Notes: generated from the sequence alone by a model not told the origin. A DNA stretch of 64,000 bases from Isoetes taiwanensis (GCA_021234155.1 JAJEKV010000040.1:62001-126000); one strand, 5' to 3'; positions 1-11,622 are shown, numbered from the stretch's first letter. Made by a program: numbers and translations.

Positions 1-888
1 TTTCAAAAGTCTGTGGGATATCTTCATGTCGGGATGTTCCTTTTCAAAAGCAAGGTATAGTTGCAACCGAGAACGAAAAAAAAAAAAAATAGATTTCAGA
101 ACCATGTAAGAAATATAGAAACTAAAAAGCATGAGAATAACAAATAAATGGTTCAAGGAAATACGTGTCACTTCTAGCAAATGTATTGGATGATCAATTT
201 TCTCACCACTCTCGGTTACATGCTTTCTAACATGTTTTTTATAAGGTGAAACTCGTGTATTCTCATGCCAAAACCTTCTCACAACACTTATCTCTTCTGG
301 GGAAAGTGCATCAAATCTCTTCTTCCTTGCATGCATTGACCATGGACCAGCATCAAACTCTGCACATATTCGTCTTCTAAATGCCTGGGCTCTGGTTTTC
401 TTGGGAATTGAAAGAAGCCTTGAAATTGCTCTCTGATTAGTCCCTCTAAGCGTGGAATTTTGCCATTTGGAGGGTGGTCTTCCTTGCTTGGAGTACATCA
501 GTACTTCTTTGAAATTTTTGTGCCTGCATGGTTTCTCTCACATTGGAAATCATATCTTTCATCACATGAAATTCCTTGGGATCTGCTATAGTAACATGTG
601 GTAAATGTTTGATCCTTTTTAAAAAACTGTGTGCTACTCTTCCTTTTGAATCATCATCAGCACAATTCCTTACAATGTGAAAAAAAAGAATTCTCTAACT
701 CTTTTGAAAGTTCCTGTTGTCTTCTTTGACTCGTGAGAACGTTCTTTTTTCGTGCATTATACTAAAGGTGCAATGTTCTCCTTCTCCAATTCTCTAATCC
801 TCTTTCTGGATTCTCGTTTTCTCCTGGATTCTAGCTCCAAGTAAATTCTTCGTTTAGCAGAATCAATGCTTTCAGGAGAACTTGCCAT
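1..888 (-). pseudogene. Transposase-like gene of the GGGTGTAAA family, broken
   Basis: The reading frame opens at 888 with MASSPESIDSAKRRIYLELE, a charged probably helical start, and stops after about 44 codons. Coding sense resumes in other frames: ADDDSKGRVAHSFLKRIKHL near 660-600, then KWQNSTLRGTNQRAISRLLS near 470-410, FWHENTRVSPYKKHVRKHV near 275-215, and LYLAFEKEHPDMKIS near 60-15. At least three frame changes and one possible intron (about 60-170) separate these pieces. The wording ENTRVSPxKK and LYxxFxxxHPDxKIS is like a family of uncharacterised, transposon-type eukaryotic proteins I know from memory, but I cannot name the superfamily. Its position just inside a terminal inverted repeat supports a transposase role. 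It runs out of the window on the left. Confidence 0.6.
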
Positions 889-1149
889 GAAATTGATATG
901 ATCAAGGAATTGCAATTCTAATTTGTCGAATTGCAATTGAAATGAACTAACTTATTAGAATTGAAGAATGATAGCAAGAACCGATACAAATTCCCCGCCA
1001 TCCAAGAAATCCCGCCATCCAGGGTAGAATCAACTAAGAAATCAATTTCCGCCCAAAGAATCAATCCATGTCATCGATCCCTTCCTCTCGGAAGAGGATT
1101 GCTATTTCTGGAATAACAACCTCATAATTCGTTACTCTAAATTTTGATC

Positions 1150-1222
1150 GAGGAATAAGCACCTAAAGCACTTAAAGCAAGTGTCCGGACAGTGCTTTTG
1201 GGGTACCACTATCAAATTTACA
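1150..1222 (-). repeat. Terminal and subterminal repeat of the GGGTGTAAA transposon
   Basis: On the minus strand this reads GGGTGTAAATTTGATAGTGG, then CAAAAGCACTGTCCGGAC and repeated GCTTTAAGTGCTTTAGGTGC. It aligns base by base with 28650-28720, with a few substitutions. It marks the outer end of the element. Confidence 0.75.
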
Positions 1223-1303
1223 CCCAAATAGTTCAGATGCTCCAAAATTGGCTTCACAATATTTTTTTGCCTTTGCACAGCTCCTATCTCCATCTCTGCT
1301 GCC

Positions 1304-1585
1304 TCAAATTAAGCCACCATGTTCACTGGTTATTACGCTTGTCTTCTCCGGCTCTGAGTCCGACAGGTACGTGAAGAAGTCGCCAAAAGCCACCAGATTA
1401 TATGCGTTCTTTTCGACTTCCTTTCTCTTTCTCACCCTATTGGTTTCATCATTATTGACTGCTGCATTATGTCCTTTCGCAGGTCCCAAATCTTTCAAAA
1501 GTTGTACCAATTTCCTCCTTTCAATATCTGACATAACAGACATTCTTCTTGCAATCATTTTGAGCTCATCAGGCACAGAATCCAA
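1304..1585 (-). CDS. Unrecognised reading frame, possible terminal exon
   Basis: A minus-strand frame of about 94 codons, open up to a stop near 1615, ends at 1304. It contains VPDELKMIARRMSVMSDIER, a charged helical segment, then a basic stretch (RVRKRKEVEKNAY) and an acidic end. There is no ATG at the upstream end, so if real it would be a downstream exon. I do not recognise the family. The overlapping plus-strand frame looks like its antisense shadow. There is no supporting neighbour gene. Confidence 0.3.
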   Translation of the reverse strand: MDSVPDELKMIARRMSVMSDIERRKLVQLLKDLGPAKGHNAAVNNDETNRVRKRKEVEKNAYNLVAFGDFFTYLSDSEPEKTSVITSEHGGLI

Positions 1586-2120
1586 TACCCGGCTGTCGCT
1601 CTTATTCCTAAATTGTCCTTACACAACAAAATAGGAGATTTACCGTTCTCCATATCTAGCTTCCGAAAAGATTATGAACCAAATCCGTTTACTCTTTAGA
1701 GTTTTGCTATTTTTGTTTTTCTTTTCTTTTTTGTTTTTTCTTTTTGCTTAATCTTAACAATAGACTTGAACTATGATTTTCCCATCATGCCAATCACAGA
1801 AAACATGGAATACACCATTGGTAGTAGCATTTTTATCACCAATGAATTCCCCTAACTAAAACTCTTCAGACAGTATTTTCAGGAATGGTTGAAAAAATGG
1901 GAGTAAAAACTTGATCAGGGAAGAATTGCTGCATCACCAGGAAGTTCCATAGCACATCAGGCTCTCCTTCAAGCCATCCACATGAATGTTGATTGCCTTG
2001 TATTAGAATTGCAAATAGTCTCACCATGGTGCCATTTCTGAGCGCTCAGAAAAAACTGGAACGCCACCGCCTCTCCCTGATTCCTTATTCAGGGTGCTTA
2101 TATACTTAACCAACCCTTTA

Positions 2121-2468
2121 CTAACCAAACCTTCTTGAAAACTTTCCACACATTGCACAGTAAAGGACTACAAAGGCTATTTTGCCCTTCCCTCTAATAC
2201 TATGAACAAAACTGCGAATCAGGGCTGTCTGATCCGTCAAGCCATGATTCATGTCTGCAACTTTTGTCCACTTCTTTGATGACACAAGCACAGGCACAAC
2301 GTAATTTCCAAAAACTCTATGAACTTCCAATCCATAAACTTGCACGTATATACACTTAGCATGTTTGAGGTCATTTTTCTTCCTACAGTTCTGCAGAATG
2401 CAGATTATCTTTGCAACTGAAGATTCCTCTTGCGAACTCAGAATATCTGCATAACTATTAACCTGCAT
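2121..2468 (-). pseudogene. PPR protein N-terminal fragment
   Basis: A 115-codon minus-strand frame starts at an ATG at 2468. It holds IICILQNCRKKNDLKHAKCI followed by YVQVYGLEVHRVFGNYVVPV, which fits the first helices of plant PLS-class pentatricopeptide proteins (an L..C.....L..AK.IH...HG type start, then G..LV.MYV). After about 60 residues the repeat pattern is lost, and the frame ends without further PPR motifs, a targeting signal or an E/DYW end. PPR proteins bind organellar RNA. This looks like a short truncated remnant; decay is inferred from the missing remainder. Confidence 0.45.
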
Positions 2469-4690
2469 TTTTTTTATTTGGATAGCATCTTTAACATAGT
2501 TTAAGCTCTGAATCTCGAAGGAGTTGAACTTATCTGTTCAATTTAAGCACATGATTATCGAGTATTGCAGTCCCTAAAAGTAAAACCATTTGCTAAAATA
2601 CTTACTTGGTAACTTCCAATGTTCCAATAAAATCATTGTTCTGTACCATTTTTCAGTTGATGCTCTTCGGTAAATCTTGCAGCAGTGGGGATTTCTCAGC
2701 TAGATCCGAGTCAACAATCTCAAGGCTTACCACAGTTATGTTTTCAATAGACCTACCAAACTCATCAAAAACTATCAAACCGCAGGTAAAACTAACAATC
2801 ACTAAACGGTGTCCATAGCAATCACTAAACGGCTTCCTAGGCTCTTTCTTCTTATGAAATAATACTCTTTGGATCCTTGGATCACTCCACAACGCCCTAT
2901 TGAAGGGGATGATTGAGTTGAGTTAGATACTATTTTGTTTATGGATCCCAAAGGTCATCCCAGGCAAGGCTGCTAGGGTTACAATACCTGTGGAGGTGAG
3001 GAAGAAAGCTATTTTATCTCTAGGGGTCACTTCTGAGAAGTAATTGGCATTATGTCACTCGAGATACATATGTAAAATATTTTCGATTTTTAATGCAATC
3101 ATGTTGTGCTGTTATAAAAAAAAGTCACATTCTCGATGCAAATTTACTAATCTGGGAAAAAGTTGCAGATGCCAAAATGGTCCAAAATCCTGACATAAAT
3201 CCAATTTAAATGAATGATGGTTAACTAGACTAGGAGGAAGAATTGATCGCTTGGAAGCACCAACCCCTTGTATCTTCCGTGTGCAATTTTGGTTGAATTT
3301 CTAATTTCCATAACTGTCGATGTTGAAAATTATAGATCCAATGACATATTCAAATGCCACATCAAGTTTTGCTGAGGTGGAGATGCGACATGGATAGGCT
3401 AGAATTGCAAGGATGTAGGCCTGGTATGGCTAATATACTAAAAAAAAACATAATATTGTATACCGAATTTTAGTCAATTATATATTTGCATTGGAGATTA
3501 AGAAACTTGTAAGACACCCTTACCATTGTAAAAGATACTCAAACGTTGTCACATGTGTCATCAATGTTTGTTGCATGAGTCGTCAATAAGATATACGCAA
3601 CCTCCTTCGCCAGAGAATGCATAAAAAAGCTTAATGATCACAAGAATAACAAGGTGCGAACACACTACGGATTGGCCTAATGCCATGTATGGCTGCTCTG
3701 TGGACGCTAAAAACCTATTCTATTCTATTCTGTTCTGTGGCATGGAGTTATTGCAATTTTCTTCAAAAACTTGTAGAATGGGAACTATGCCATATATATG
3801 GGAATATATATTTGTTAAGGTTGTGTTTGTTGTGAACATTTACAATTAGGGTATTGCTCTTGCTGTCTCAATGACTAAACTATGGCAAGAGTTCTATGTT
3901 ATCCACAGATTCCATCAATGCCCACAAGTTATAATGTGTGCATAAGATTAGCAAAAATCCTCGTTATACATCTCCTCATCAAAATCCCTCTCAAAACTCA
4001 TTGAGAGAAAAAATGAAAAACAATAAAACTTCAATAAACTAGCAGGTTAATGCTTGGCAAGGGCACATAATATTTTCACAATTTTGATTCCAATGCCATT
4101 TCATAGCTTGATGAACCATCGCATTAGTTGTATCGTCATTAGGAAAAATGGGCAGTATGCATCTTGACCAGTAAATTCTTCAGAATATGATGTTGCAAAC
4201 ATAAATAGAATCGTCTCTAAACAAACATATGATTACTACTTGTCAACTTGTTATAGCCGTGATTGACCTCTGATTAGAGTGCAGAATGGTATAAACTCTG
4301 TAAAACAACACAAAAATTGTGAACAACATTGAAGACGATTGTATTTTAGTGTCTCTCTGCAAAAATACACTAAACAGATCTAACAGCAAATTAAATGCAA
4401 AAAGTGATTAATGTCCAACGTCCAGATAAGACACATGCCCCTAAACATTTAGACAGATGAGATTCGTGGATAAACTGATAAGCCATCACACAGAGATGAG
4501 ATGTGTTACTTAGGACAATAGCCATGCCAACCATATAAAGGCAGGCTTTCTAGATATTCATAAGCAAAGAATCTCAATACGTTCCTGGGTTATGGAGCAC
4601 TTTTTCTTAATATTTCTCAAGAATGAGAAGTTGTATTTGACCAAACCTATATCACGAGGTAGTGATGAAGACATATGAGCTGAAGATGAC
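2469..4690. other. No gene recognised
   Basis: AT-rich sequence with scattered stops in all frames. A short direct duplication (CAATCACTAAACGG) sits at 2799-2834. No transposon ends or RNA genes were recognised. Confidence 0.5.
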
Positions 4691-4697
4691 TAATGTC

Positions 4698-4893
4698 CTA
4701 AGGCCACTTTGTAAACTCCAGAACTTTAAGCAAAATTTCCAATTCACTAGAGGTATCTGCCAAATAAATAGTAATACATTGACAATATTAAATGCTATGT
4801 GCAAACTCCCTGCAGTCTCGTTTCCCCTTTGCATTGTAGGAATCAAAGCACAAGCAAGAGCCCACAACATGGTTATATAAATTATAAAAGGAG
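4698..4893 (-). pseudogene. DUF4079-type chloroplast membrane protein, last exon fragment
   Basis: On the minus strand the frame reads ITMLWALACALIPTMQRGNE then SLHIAFNIVNVLLFIWQIP, two hydrophobic membrane segments joined by a polar GNETA loop. A one-base frame change then leads to EILLKVLEFTKWP and a stop at 4698-4700. The TVLWA..ALVP..QKGNE..R..HI..N..N..LF.WQ and ...LKV.EFTKWP ending fits plant DUF4079 proteins, thought to sit in plastid membranes; their function is not established. I could not find convincing upstream exons at 4900-5870, so it is a fragment or the last exon of a decayed gene. The family call is from memory; the stop context (FTKWP) is the strongest clue. Confidence 0.5.
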
Positions 4894-4900
4894 GATTAAT

Positions 4901-5870
4901 GTACAACAAACTTAGATATCCTTAAAAGCCCAAATGTGCATAAGATCTTCACCTACTCCTGCTAGCAAATGTTGAGGAGACATCATTTGGCTCCTATTCC
5001 AGTCCTAAAGTGAATGACGTAGTTGGTTAGGGATATAGCGTGCTCTAAGGGTATTAATTTGAGTACATGGTATATTGCGGGAGCCAAAACAGTCATCACA
5101 ATATAGAAAAACATCTCGCTACATGCCCCTTGAAGGAGATATATATAATAGAATGTTTCCCCAGTGCATCTTTCTATGACAGATACATCCTTCTATACGT
5201 GCCAGAAAAGACAGTAGGAAGGCATTCAGCTAGAGAACTCTAGCGGTACATCAAAGTTTGGGTTTGGCTGCATAATGAATGAAAGGAATCGACCGATAAC
5301 CACCACTGAAAAAGAATGGAACAAATAAAAATGAAGTAGAAATAAGCAAATAGATTACCTTAGTATCTCTTATGCTTCCATGGCCATTGTAACTTATAAG
5401 CTCCACTCAAACCCATATTTGAAATCTCCATCCTCCTTATAAGCTGGCCTAAGAGAAAATAAGCTGGTTGTGTTGTCATCTTGTGTAAGAAGAGCATGCT
5501 TCTCAGTTCATTCAGATTACCCCAAATAGAGCTTGCTTTTGGAAATACACACTGATGCCTTTTGTTACCAAATCATCTGATGTTCCTGGGTCTACTTGCC
5601 TGTTTTGCGCTTCATCTTCTTCTGCGTATCTGAGAGTACTTGCAATGAATTGCCATCAAAGGTAAAACAGAAACACCGAAAATGCAAAAAAAGCTCAAAA
5701 TACAAGGGTCTGCAATTTAGGATTTGTATCAATAAGAGCAGTGAGTATATATCTAATGCTCATCTCTGATACTGACCAAGAGCAATTGAACAAAGGTCAT
5801 GAGCAGAGCATCCATCTGACTTGCAGTTGGATTGAAGATTCGAAGAAGGAAAGCTTTGGCAGAGAAAGAA
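4901..5870. other. No gene recognised
   Basis: AT-rich, no open frame with a family pattern. It could contain decayed exons of the DUF4079-type gene, but I could not identify any. Confidence 0.4.
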
Positions 5871-5960
5871 CTAGTGTGTGCCCGGCGTTGCCGCGCTAAT
5901 ATCTTGGTTTGTGTTTATACTTGGTCTTCAATGTCCATATATGTGCAGCATTTGAGACCA
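5871..5960 (-). mobile_element. Helitron-like 3' terminus
   Basis: On the minus strand the sequence ends with a short GC-rich hairpin (GCGCGGCAACGCCGGGC, one mismatch in the stem) at 5880-5896, then five bases, then CTAG, followed by T. A hairpin a few bases before CTRR and insertion before T is the known signature of Helitron 3' ends. The 80 bases beyond the hairpin resemble those at 40722-40800, supporting a repeated family. The 5' end (TC) was not located. Confidence 0.5.
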
Positions 5961-6273
5961 CCACAAGTTGATGCTTGATTTATTTTTGTGAATATTTTTA
6001 TAACCGCTATTGTAAATGGCCTACAATGATGAAAATACTATTCTTCAAGAAATGCCCGTAATCTCATTACGTAAAATAAAGCATCAATATAACTTGCCAA
6101 TCTTGATCCACAATTACTCCTAACAATATTGAGCATAAATTGTTTATATGCTAGACTTGCCACAATGATGGAAGAAATGTCGGGGTAGGCCATTCAATGT
6201 ATACCTACATTGTAAATGGTTGTATGTTACAATGCTACAATGCAGTGATGATTGTATTGTGTCAAACATGTTT

Positions 6274-6278
6274 AAACA
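6274..6278. repeat. Target site duplication AAACA (left copy)
   Basis: AAACA directly precedes the 5' LTR, and the same five bases directly follow the 3' LTR at 37952-37956. A 5-bp duplication is normal for Ty3/gypsy integration and proves the two LTRs belong to one insertion. Confidence 0.85.
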
Positions 6279-7799
6279 TGTGACGTTCCAGGATAATATA
6301 CGGTATGAATACGTATATTATACTGACATGTCACTAGTACATGTCGACTTAGACGACATGTACACATCGACCATAAAGGGGTAGTACCCTAGAGTACAAC
6401 CTTGTGACCCATTATATTGCACATGTTAAGGCCACATGTGAATATAATATCCTTTTGCCATGTGGCAATAGCCCATTGACCAATCAGGGCCCAGCCCTAA
6501 ATTAGGTGGATAAAGGGGGCATAAACCCAAAAAAACCCTTTGGGTTCCGGCCCCCATAAGTGGATTGGAGCAAATTGGGCGTCTTTCGCGTGAGCAATGC
6601 GGGAACAGGAATTCCTTAGTGGCAGCTCGATCCAAGCCGGCAATCTCGATTCGGAAGCATGGGCGCCAGAGGTGGGAGCCAGCCAAGAAGCGGTTAGTGG
6701 TTAATCCAATAGTTAGATCCGAGTTTTTCAGCCCTCATTCCATAGGATTAGTATTCATTCTTAGGCAGAGCCCCCTGACCTAAGAATGATAGATATAACA
6801 AAGGAACCTAACCATGTATGATTAGGTAGATTAGAATAGATGTATTCTATTGTTTCAGTTCTGTTGTGATGATGTTTTGACATTCTATGCCACTCTTGTG
6901 TATTGGGAAGGGGTAGAGGCCCGAGCCCAAAGTTGTATGATCATAGTTTAGCCCATTAATTCCCAATTAATGCGAGCACATTATAAAGCCCTTTGGCATG
7001 GGTGGGGCCGGGCCTAGACCGTGACAAGGGAGGCTTGTCTAATCGCGGTTGATCGGCTGGCATGCGGCGGCGGGGAACCGTGAGCTGGGCTAATACCCAG
7101 CAGCTGCGTGAGGGGGGGTATGGGCTCGACTTTCCGTGGGGTGATGCGTCATCTTCCGGTGAGTTCCAAGTCATTATACGAGCAGTGGCTCTCTAGCTCG
7201 CCCGTGATTAGCATGAACCTTCTGGAGGAGAGTGGTCCCTCCTGCCTCCTTCAGGGACTGGGAATGCAACCCCAGTGTGGTACCCCCTCTGGCTATTCAC
7301 GAATTTCTGGTCGGCTCGATACGGGGCGACCTTTTAACTGAAAGTATACCCGCCGGGGCCCGGATGAGTGAACTACCCAGCGACCATGTTCCTATACCCG
7401 TAAATCGGTTGCCGGGGAATTCTGTCTGCATTGCTATCACCGGAGACCCCAAAAGCTGTCGGTCGATCCCCATGAGTGCGAGGCACGGGTAGGATCTTCC
7501 CTATGTTATGTTGATGTCTTGATATTGTGATGTAGCTCTTGTGATATGGTGGACCACCCGCCCGAGGTGGGTATGTTATTATAGCTTGATGTCATGTGCT
7601 CATGTTTTGTTTCGCTTTCCGTTGCTGGGTCGATCTAAGAGGCGGGATGAATGACTGCGTCCATTCTTCCGTCGGGTTCTTGGCCACCATCGAGCAGATG
7701 TTAGGTGGATGGCCTCACATCGGTGGCAGAATCTTTGGTTTGAGGGATGATCTCGGTTTGTATCGATAGGGCATCAGGATATGAGTATGGACGTCCACA
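6279..7799 (+). repeat. 5' LTR of the chromovirus
   Basis: About 1.52 kb, starting TGTGACGTTCCAGGATAAT and ending ...GTCCACA, with its partner at 36405-37951. The two copies align end to end but differ by many small indels clustered at CG and CAG/CTG sites. It includes a palindromic ACATGTCGACTTAGACGACATGT segment (near 6340-6362) and AT-rich stretches that could hold the promoter. Confidence 0.9.
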
Positions 7800-7802
7800 T
7801 AA

Positions 7803-7818
7803 TGGTATCGAGCTCTAC
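7803..7818 (+). other. Primer binding site (initiator tRNA-Met type)
   Basis: TGGTATCGAGCTCTAC lies three bases after the 5' LTR. The usual plant retrotransposon site complementary to tRNA-iMet is TGGTATCAGAGC, so this is a one-base-shorter match. Confidence 0.8.
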
Positions 7819-8053
7819 GATCTTGGCAGACCAGGATCGAGCTGGCCAAAAACCCTATAGGAACTAACTCATCTAGACATTCAGTCTTGGGTAAAAGCCC
7901 AAGCAAACCTCGAGTGGCGGGGAAAATTTTTTTCTCCCGGTAGAGTTAGTAATTATCTAGGATTAGGATAATTAGAGAACATAGGTAAGATAGAACAAAC
8001 AGTTAAAAATCACTTAAGAGATCCTACTAAATTTCGGGGCACTTTTGGCCAAT

Positions 8054-8542
8054 GACTCCAAGAGCGCCAGAGCATGTTAGGTTCGGGACCTAATGGCCCT
8101 CTCGCCAAGACTCTTAAGTAGTCACCCATATGAACCCTAGAACTTGGCCTTAGGAACCCCAAATGGTAAAATAAAAGATGAAATCCCAATCAAAAGTTTG
8201 AAATAGCTAGAATTATATGTTAAAACATCGAAAAAACATTAAATACAAGTCACTTTTTGGAACAATGACTCCAAGAGTGCGCCAAAGTATAGTTAGGCCC
8301 CAACCTAACCCCCTCCCGCACTCTTAGAGTCACCCCTAAAAGTGACCTCAAAAATTGATTATAAATTACTCAAAAGGGTAAAAGTAATAATAGAAAACTG
8401 GCTTAAAACCGCTTGAATTAGTGGGAAACGACATGTAAATTGTTTTAAATTGGATGTTTGGAGCAGAGAAGGGCCAACGACTCCAAGAGGGCTTGAGAGT
8501 GTAGTTGGGGGCCCCAACCCCCTCCTCAAGACTCTTAGAGCC
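8054..8542 (+). repeat. Three hairpin repeats in the retrotransposon leader
   Basis: Units at 8054-8123, 8267-8331 and 8479-8542 are spaced by about 212 bases. Each starts GACTCCAAGAGTGC (or close) and ends with its near complement GCACTCTTAGAGTC. An inner TTAGG...CCTAA pair lies in the first two; the third has GGGG...CCCC instead. Each can fold as a stem of about 14 bp with an inner stem. Two further copies with the same spacing lie at 26940-27217, beyond the nested transposon. Stem bases vary between copies while pairing is largely kept. Confidence 0.75.
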
Positions 8543-8559
8543 GTTCAAGAAGCGAGACC

Positions 8560-9209
8560 AAACAAGACCCCAATTTCATCCAAGATGGGGAGACTTTGTG
8601 ACAAAATCAACCGGATGACTAATTGACAGAATCCTAAAAATTAAAAACCCTATAAATTACGGGACATGAGCTCATTTTTTTTCTCACGGATCTTCCTCCG
8701 TCCTTCCGATTAGCCAATCTTTTATTAGGTCAAATCTTTGGCCATACAAGCTAATGGCTAGGACAAATCAGACCACCGCAAGTCAAAGAAGGACGATAGG
8801 CCCAAATACCTTCAAGTGCCAAGTAACGCCAAAGAGCCAAGAAACCTAAGGTCGACATGGAAAGGCTAATCTAGGTATTGGAGTGAACTTGAAAAGAGGC
8901 TAGAAAGAAGAAAAAGCCAGGAAGAAAGAAGAGAAGGCAAGGAGAAGAGAAGAAAGAGCCAAGAGAAAGGAGAGAAGGCGAGAAGAAAAGTGATGAAGAG
9001 GCTGCGCAACCGAGGACCGCTGAAAGGCGAGCAAGAGGACCAAGAATAGGAGGAACCCGATCCGGAAAGGGAAAAGGGTAATGGATGTAAGAACCCCGAC
9101 CTAAGAAGCCGGAAGACCTCAACCCGAGTAGTCATAAATGAGCCAACCGAAGGAGAACGACCTCTGACAAGAGGAAGAGTCCGATGATGTGGCAATTTCT
9201 TGGAGGCCG
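8560..9209 (+). other. Chromovirus leader, purine-rich, no clear gene
   Basis: The stretch 8870-9180 is rich in GAAGAAAG-type purine runs. The frames across it on either strand are low-complexity and show no family pattern. It ends at the left end of the nested DNA transposon. Confidence 0.5.
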
Positions 9210-9499
9210 GGGTGGATTCATGGTATGGTGTCTCAATTTTGCTCATTTTTGCACCACAAAAATAGTCCAAAACATAGTTCAAGATTGTGGTTTGTACACA
9301 CAAAAATTCAAATCATTTAGCATTTATGATAGTGCAAAAATAAAATTCCCTCTCTTTGGCATGATATCTTTCTCGAGAATAGGACTTTTTGAATTTGCCA
9401 CACAAGCCAAATGCCACGGAGACCAAAATAACGTGGACCGCCAAAAAATAACCAAAACACCAAAAGACCTAAATAGAGACCGCCAGAGAATAGCCGGAT

Positions 9500-9760
9500 C
9501 TGTGGATCGTAGCTTGTGGATCATAGCCAAACGGATCTTGTGGATCATAGCCACCAAACGAGAGAAAGCGGATCATAGCTTGCCAAATCATGGGAAAAAG
9601 CTTTTGGGAAAAGCTTTGCTATATGCGATGCCGATTTTGTTTCCATTGATTTTTTGACCTTGTGAAAAAGACCTAAATAGAGATTATGGAAGCAATGCCG
9701 GATCTTGTGGATCATAGCTTGTGGATCATAGCATAAAGATTGTCGGATCATAGCTAGAGC
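9500..9760 (+). repeat. Subterminal GGATCATAGC motif cluster
   Basis: Seven copies of GGATCATAGC or a one-base variant, mostly preceded by TGT, lie 290-550 bases inside the left terminal repeat. Short repeated subterminal motifs are where transposases bind in several DNA transposon families; that role is an inference here. Confidence 0.5.
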
Positions 9761-9880
9761 TTGTGGCAAAGCTTTTTGTTGTATGTAGTGCCAATTTTGA
9801 TTGATTTTTGACCTTGTGGAGTTGGTTCAATCCTTGGTCTCTTAAATTTCATGGTTGTAGAAATGGAAAAAATGTCTTGA

Positions 9881-10363
9881 ATGATAGTGGATTATCATAC
9901 TGGGGATTTGTTAAAACATGAGGAAAAGTTTGTGGATCCATTAGAGATGCATAGCAAGTATTGGGGACCAAAGGTGGAGAATAAACAATCCTATAGATTG
10001 AGGGCTCTGAAAAAAGAAAAGAAAGAGGCTTTTCTGAGCATTTATAGGGCAATCTATGAGGAAAGGAGTCATGTTCAAAATGGGCAGGTTAGTCAAGTTA
10101 TGGCTGTAGCATGGTTTTTGCATGATGTTAAAGGTAAGGATATAGATTGGTTGAGTTTTTATAAGCATGCTTCAAAAAAGAGGTCTTCAATGCTAGAAGA
10201 AGATAATATACCCATCCAAGAAGATAGTGGGACTAGAAAAGCACTAAAACCTATACAAGATTCAGGCATCACTGAACCACGATTGGCTTCATCATATTCT
10301 AAAACCGTGGAGTCTAAGAGACAGAAATATGGTAATACAAGTTGTAGTTTTTATTTTGTTTAA
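9881..10363 (+). CDS. First coding exon(s) of the transposon's plus-strand gene
   Basis: A 160-codon frame begins with ATG at 9881 and is intact. It is highly charged: ALKKEKKEAFLSIYRAIYEE is a probable helix, followed by VMAVAWFLHDVKGKDIDWLS. I do not recognise a domain. The exon may end at the donor in AAATATGGTAATA (about 10331). A small exon flanked by TTTCAG and GTAAGT follows at about 10412-10467. A short upstream ATG frame at 9851 (9 codons) ends just before 9881. The frame leads into a spliced gene region running toward the HAD and Ulp1 domains, so it is probably the N-terminus of that protein or a separate accessory protein. Confidence 0.5.
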   Translation: MIVDYHTGDLLKHEEKFVDPLEMHSKYWGPKVENKQSYRLRALKKEKKEAFLSIYRAIYEERSHVQNGQVSQVMAVAWFLHDVKGKDIDWLSFYKHASKKRSSMLEEDNIPIQEDSGTRKALKPIQDSGITEPRLASSYSKTVESKRQKYGNTSCSFYFV

Positions 10364-10599
10364 TTTGCATTTTGTCAAATGAGCTATTTGGGAACACAAT
10401 GTGGGTGGTTTCAGCAAAGTTGGAGATGCAAAAAGGAGATTTTACCTTTGGACATTCTGATAGTAAGTACTTTTTGATAAACATTGTAGAGTCTTAATAA
10501 TCATTGGTTTGTTCATAGCCTAACCTTTCTGGTTATTGTGGTCATAGTTTTTGTGATAGTTTTTGTCAGCAGTTCTTAAATTGTAGTTCTTTAGTAGAA

Positions 10600-10930
10600 T
10601 TGTGGTTTGGAGTTCTTAAATTGGAGTTGTGAATTTATATTATTTGTAGTATATAATTGTGATTTAGAGTTTGTGAATTTAGATTGTAGTTTATATATTT
10701 GGATTTGTTGTTTGTGGTTTATGATTTGTGGTTTGGGGTTAATGGATTTGGTTTATGAGTTGGGTGTCTTAGTTTGTGGATTGAGTGAATTTTATATTTG
10801 TTCTGTAGTTTGTGGTTTGTGGTTGCATGTTTTTTGGTTTGTGGATTGGGGAATTTTATATTGTGTTTTGTGGTTTGTGGTTTTGCATTTGTCTTTGGTT
10901 TGTGGTTTTACATTTTGTGATGGTTAAATT
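10600..10930 (+). repeat. TTTGTGGTTTGTGG-rich tract
   Basis: Low-complexity DNA of repeated TTTGTGG, GATTTGTGG and TAGTTTGTGG, probably within an intron. Its complement (AACCACAATC repeats) occurs on the other arm of the same transposon at 24380-24790, giving a loose large-scale inverted symmetry. Confidence 0.6.
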
Positions 10931-11108
10931 GTGGTTAAGGATTTATACTTTGTGCTTTGTGGATTATATTTTATAGATTGGACCTGAATTATAGTGAGTG
11001 GAATATAGATTGTGGATTGAGCCTTTAATAAAGTTTCTTTAGATTGTGGAATATACTTGTATCCCCTCAGAACTAATTTACTCAATTGTTTCATTCTGAT
11101 TCCTTACG

Positions 11109-11622
11109 AGGGTGATGACAAAATGGAAGGAGTCCATGAATTGAAGGTGAAAGAGGTTGATTGTAGGCTACAACAGTCATATAACAAATGGAAAGAGTTG
11201 AAGAAAACCTTCAAATCATTGAGGGAGAAGAAGGAGCATTATATGCAAGAAATTGTAGACATCAAATGCTTGATGCAAGGAATGACAAAGGAAGCGGGTG
11301 TGCAAGTGTGGTAGATATGAAGGAAGCCGAGGTAGTTAAAGTTGTGGCATCATTGGTTGTTGTAGAGGAAGATCTTGATGCTATTGAGAAGAGGAGGCAA
11401 GGGGACAATGATGAGATTGCAAAACTCGACCCGTGTCTTGAAAGGCTTATTGAAGGCTGCAATGTCCTTTGAGAACGGGGATTAAACTAGATCCTTATCT
11501 ACCCGAGTCTATAGAAACAAATTTCCTATCAGACTCACCTGAGCGTGTATGTCCCTATTGTAGAAGATTCTTGGAATATGATGGAAGCCACGCCCTTTGT
11601 TACTACAGAGTGTAACCATCTT
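11109..11622 (+). CDS. Coiled-coil and Cys-rich exon(s) of the transposon gene
   Basis: After a likely acceptor (TTACGAG) the frame reads MEGVHELKVKEVDCRLQQSY and KWKELKKTFKSLREKKEHYM, a strongly charged heptad-like coiled coil. After frame changes it continues as VVEEDLDAIEKRRQGDNDEI. A Cys segment then follows, VCPYCRRFLEYDGSHALCYY (about 11547-11610), a possible small zinc site (CPxC...HxxC). It is unrecognised as a family. It lies between the N-terminal exon and the HAD-like segment and shares their strand. Exon borders are uncertain and at least two frame shifts are present. Confidence 0.4.

Larger units (their letters stand above)
1..1222 (-). mobile_element. DNA transposon, right-hand part, TIR family GGGTGTAAA
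   Basis: Read on the minus strand, the element begins at 1222 with GGGTGTAAA, then a run of AAGTGCTTT-type motifs, a stretch containing GGTTGTTATTCCAGAAATAG, and a start codon at 888 for a transposase-like gene. The same order (terminal repeat, GTGCTTTAAG repeats, GGTTGTTACTCCAGAAATAG) is seen at the left end of the transposon at 28650-30360, so the two are copies of one family. The other end lies left of the window. The superfamily is not identified and the target duplication cannot be seen. Confidence 0.7.

Noticed and set aside
1248-1634. Plus-strand 128-codon frame with hydrophobic stretches
   Set aside because: It starts in the terminal repeat region of the transposon and is antisense to a more protein-like minus frame; no family pattern.
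8866-9303. Minus-strand Ser/Leu/Phe-rich frames
   Set aside because: Translation of a purine-rich low-complexity leader; no real domain.
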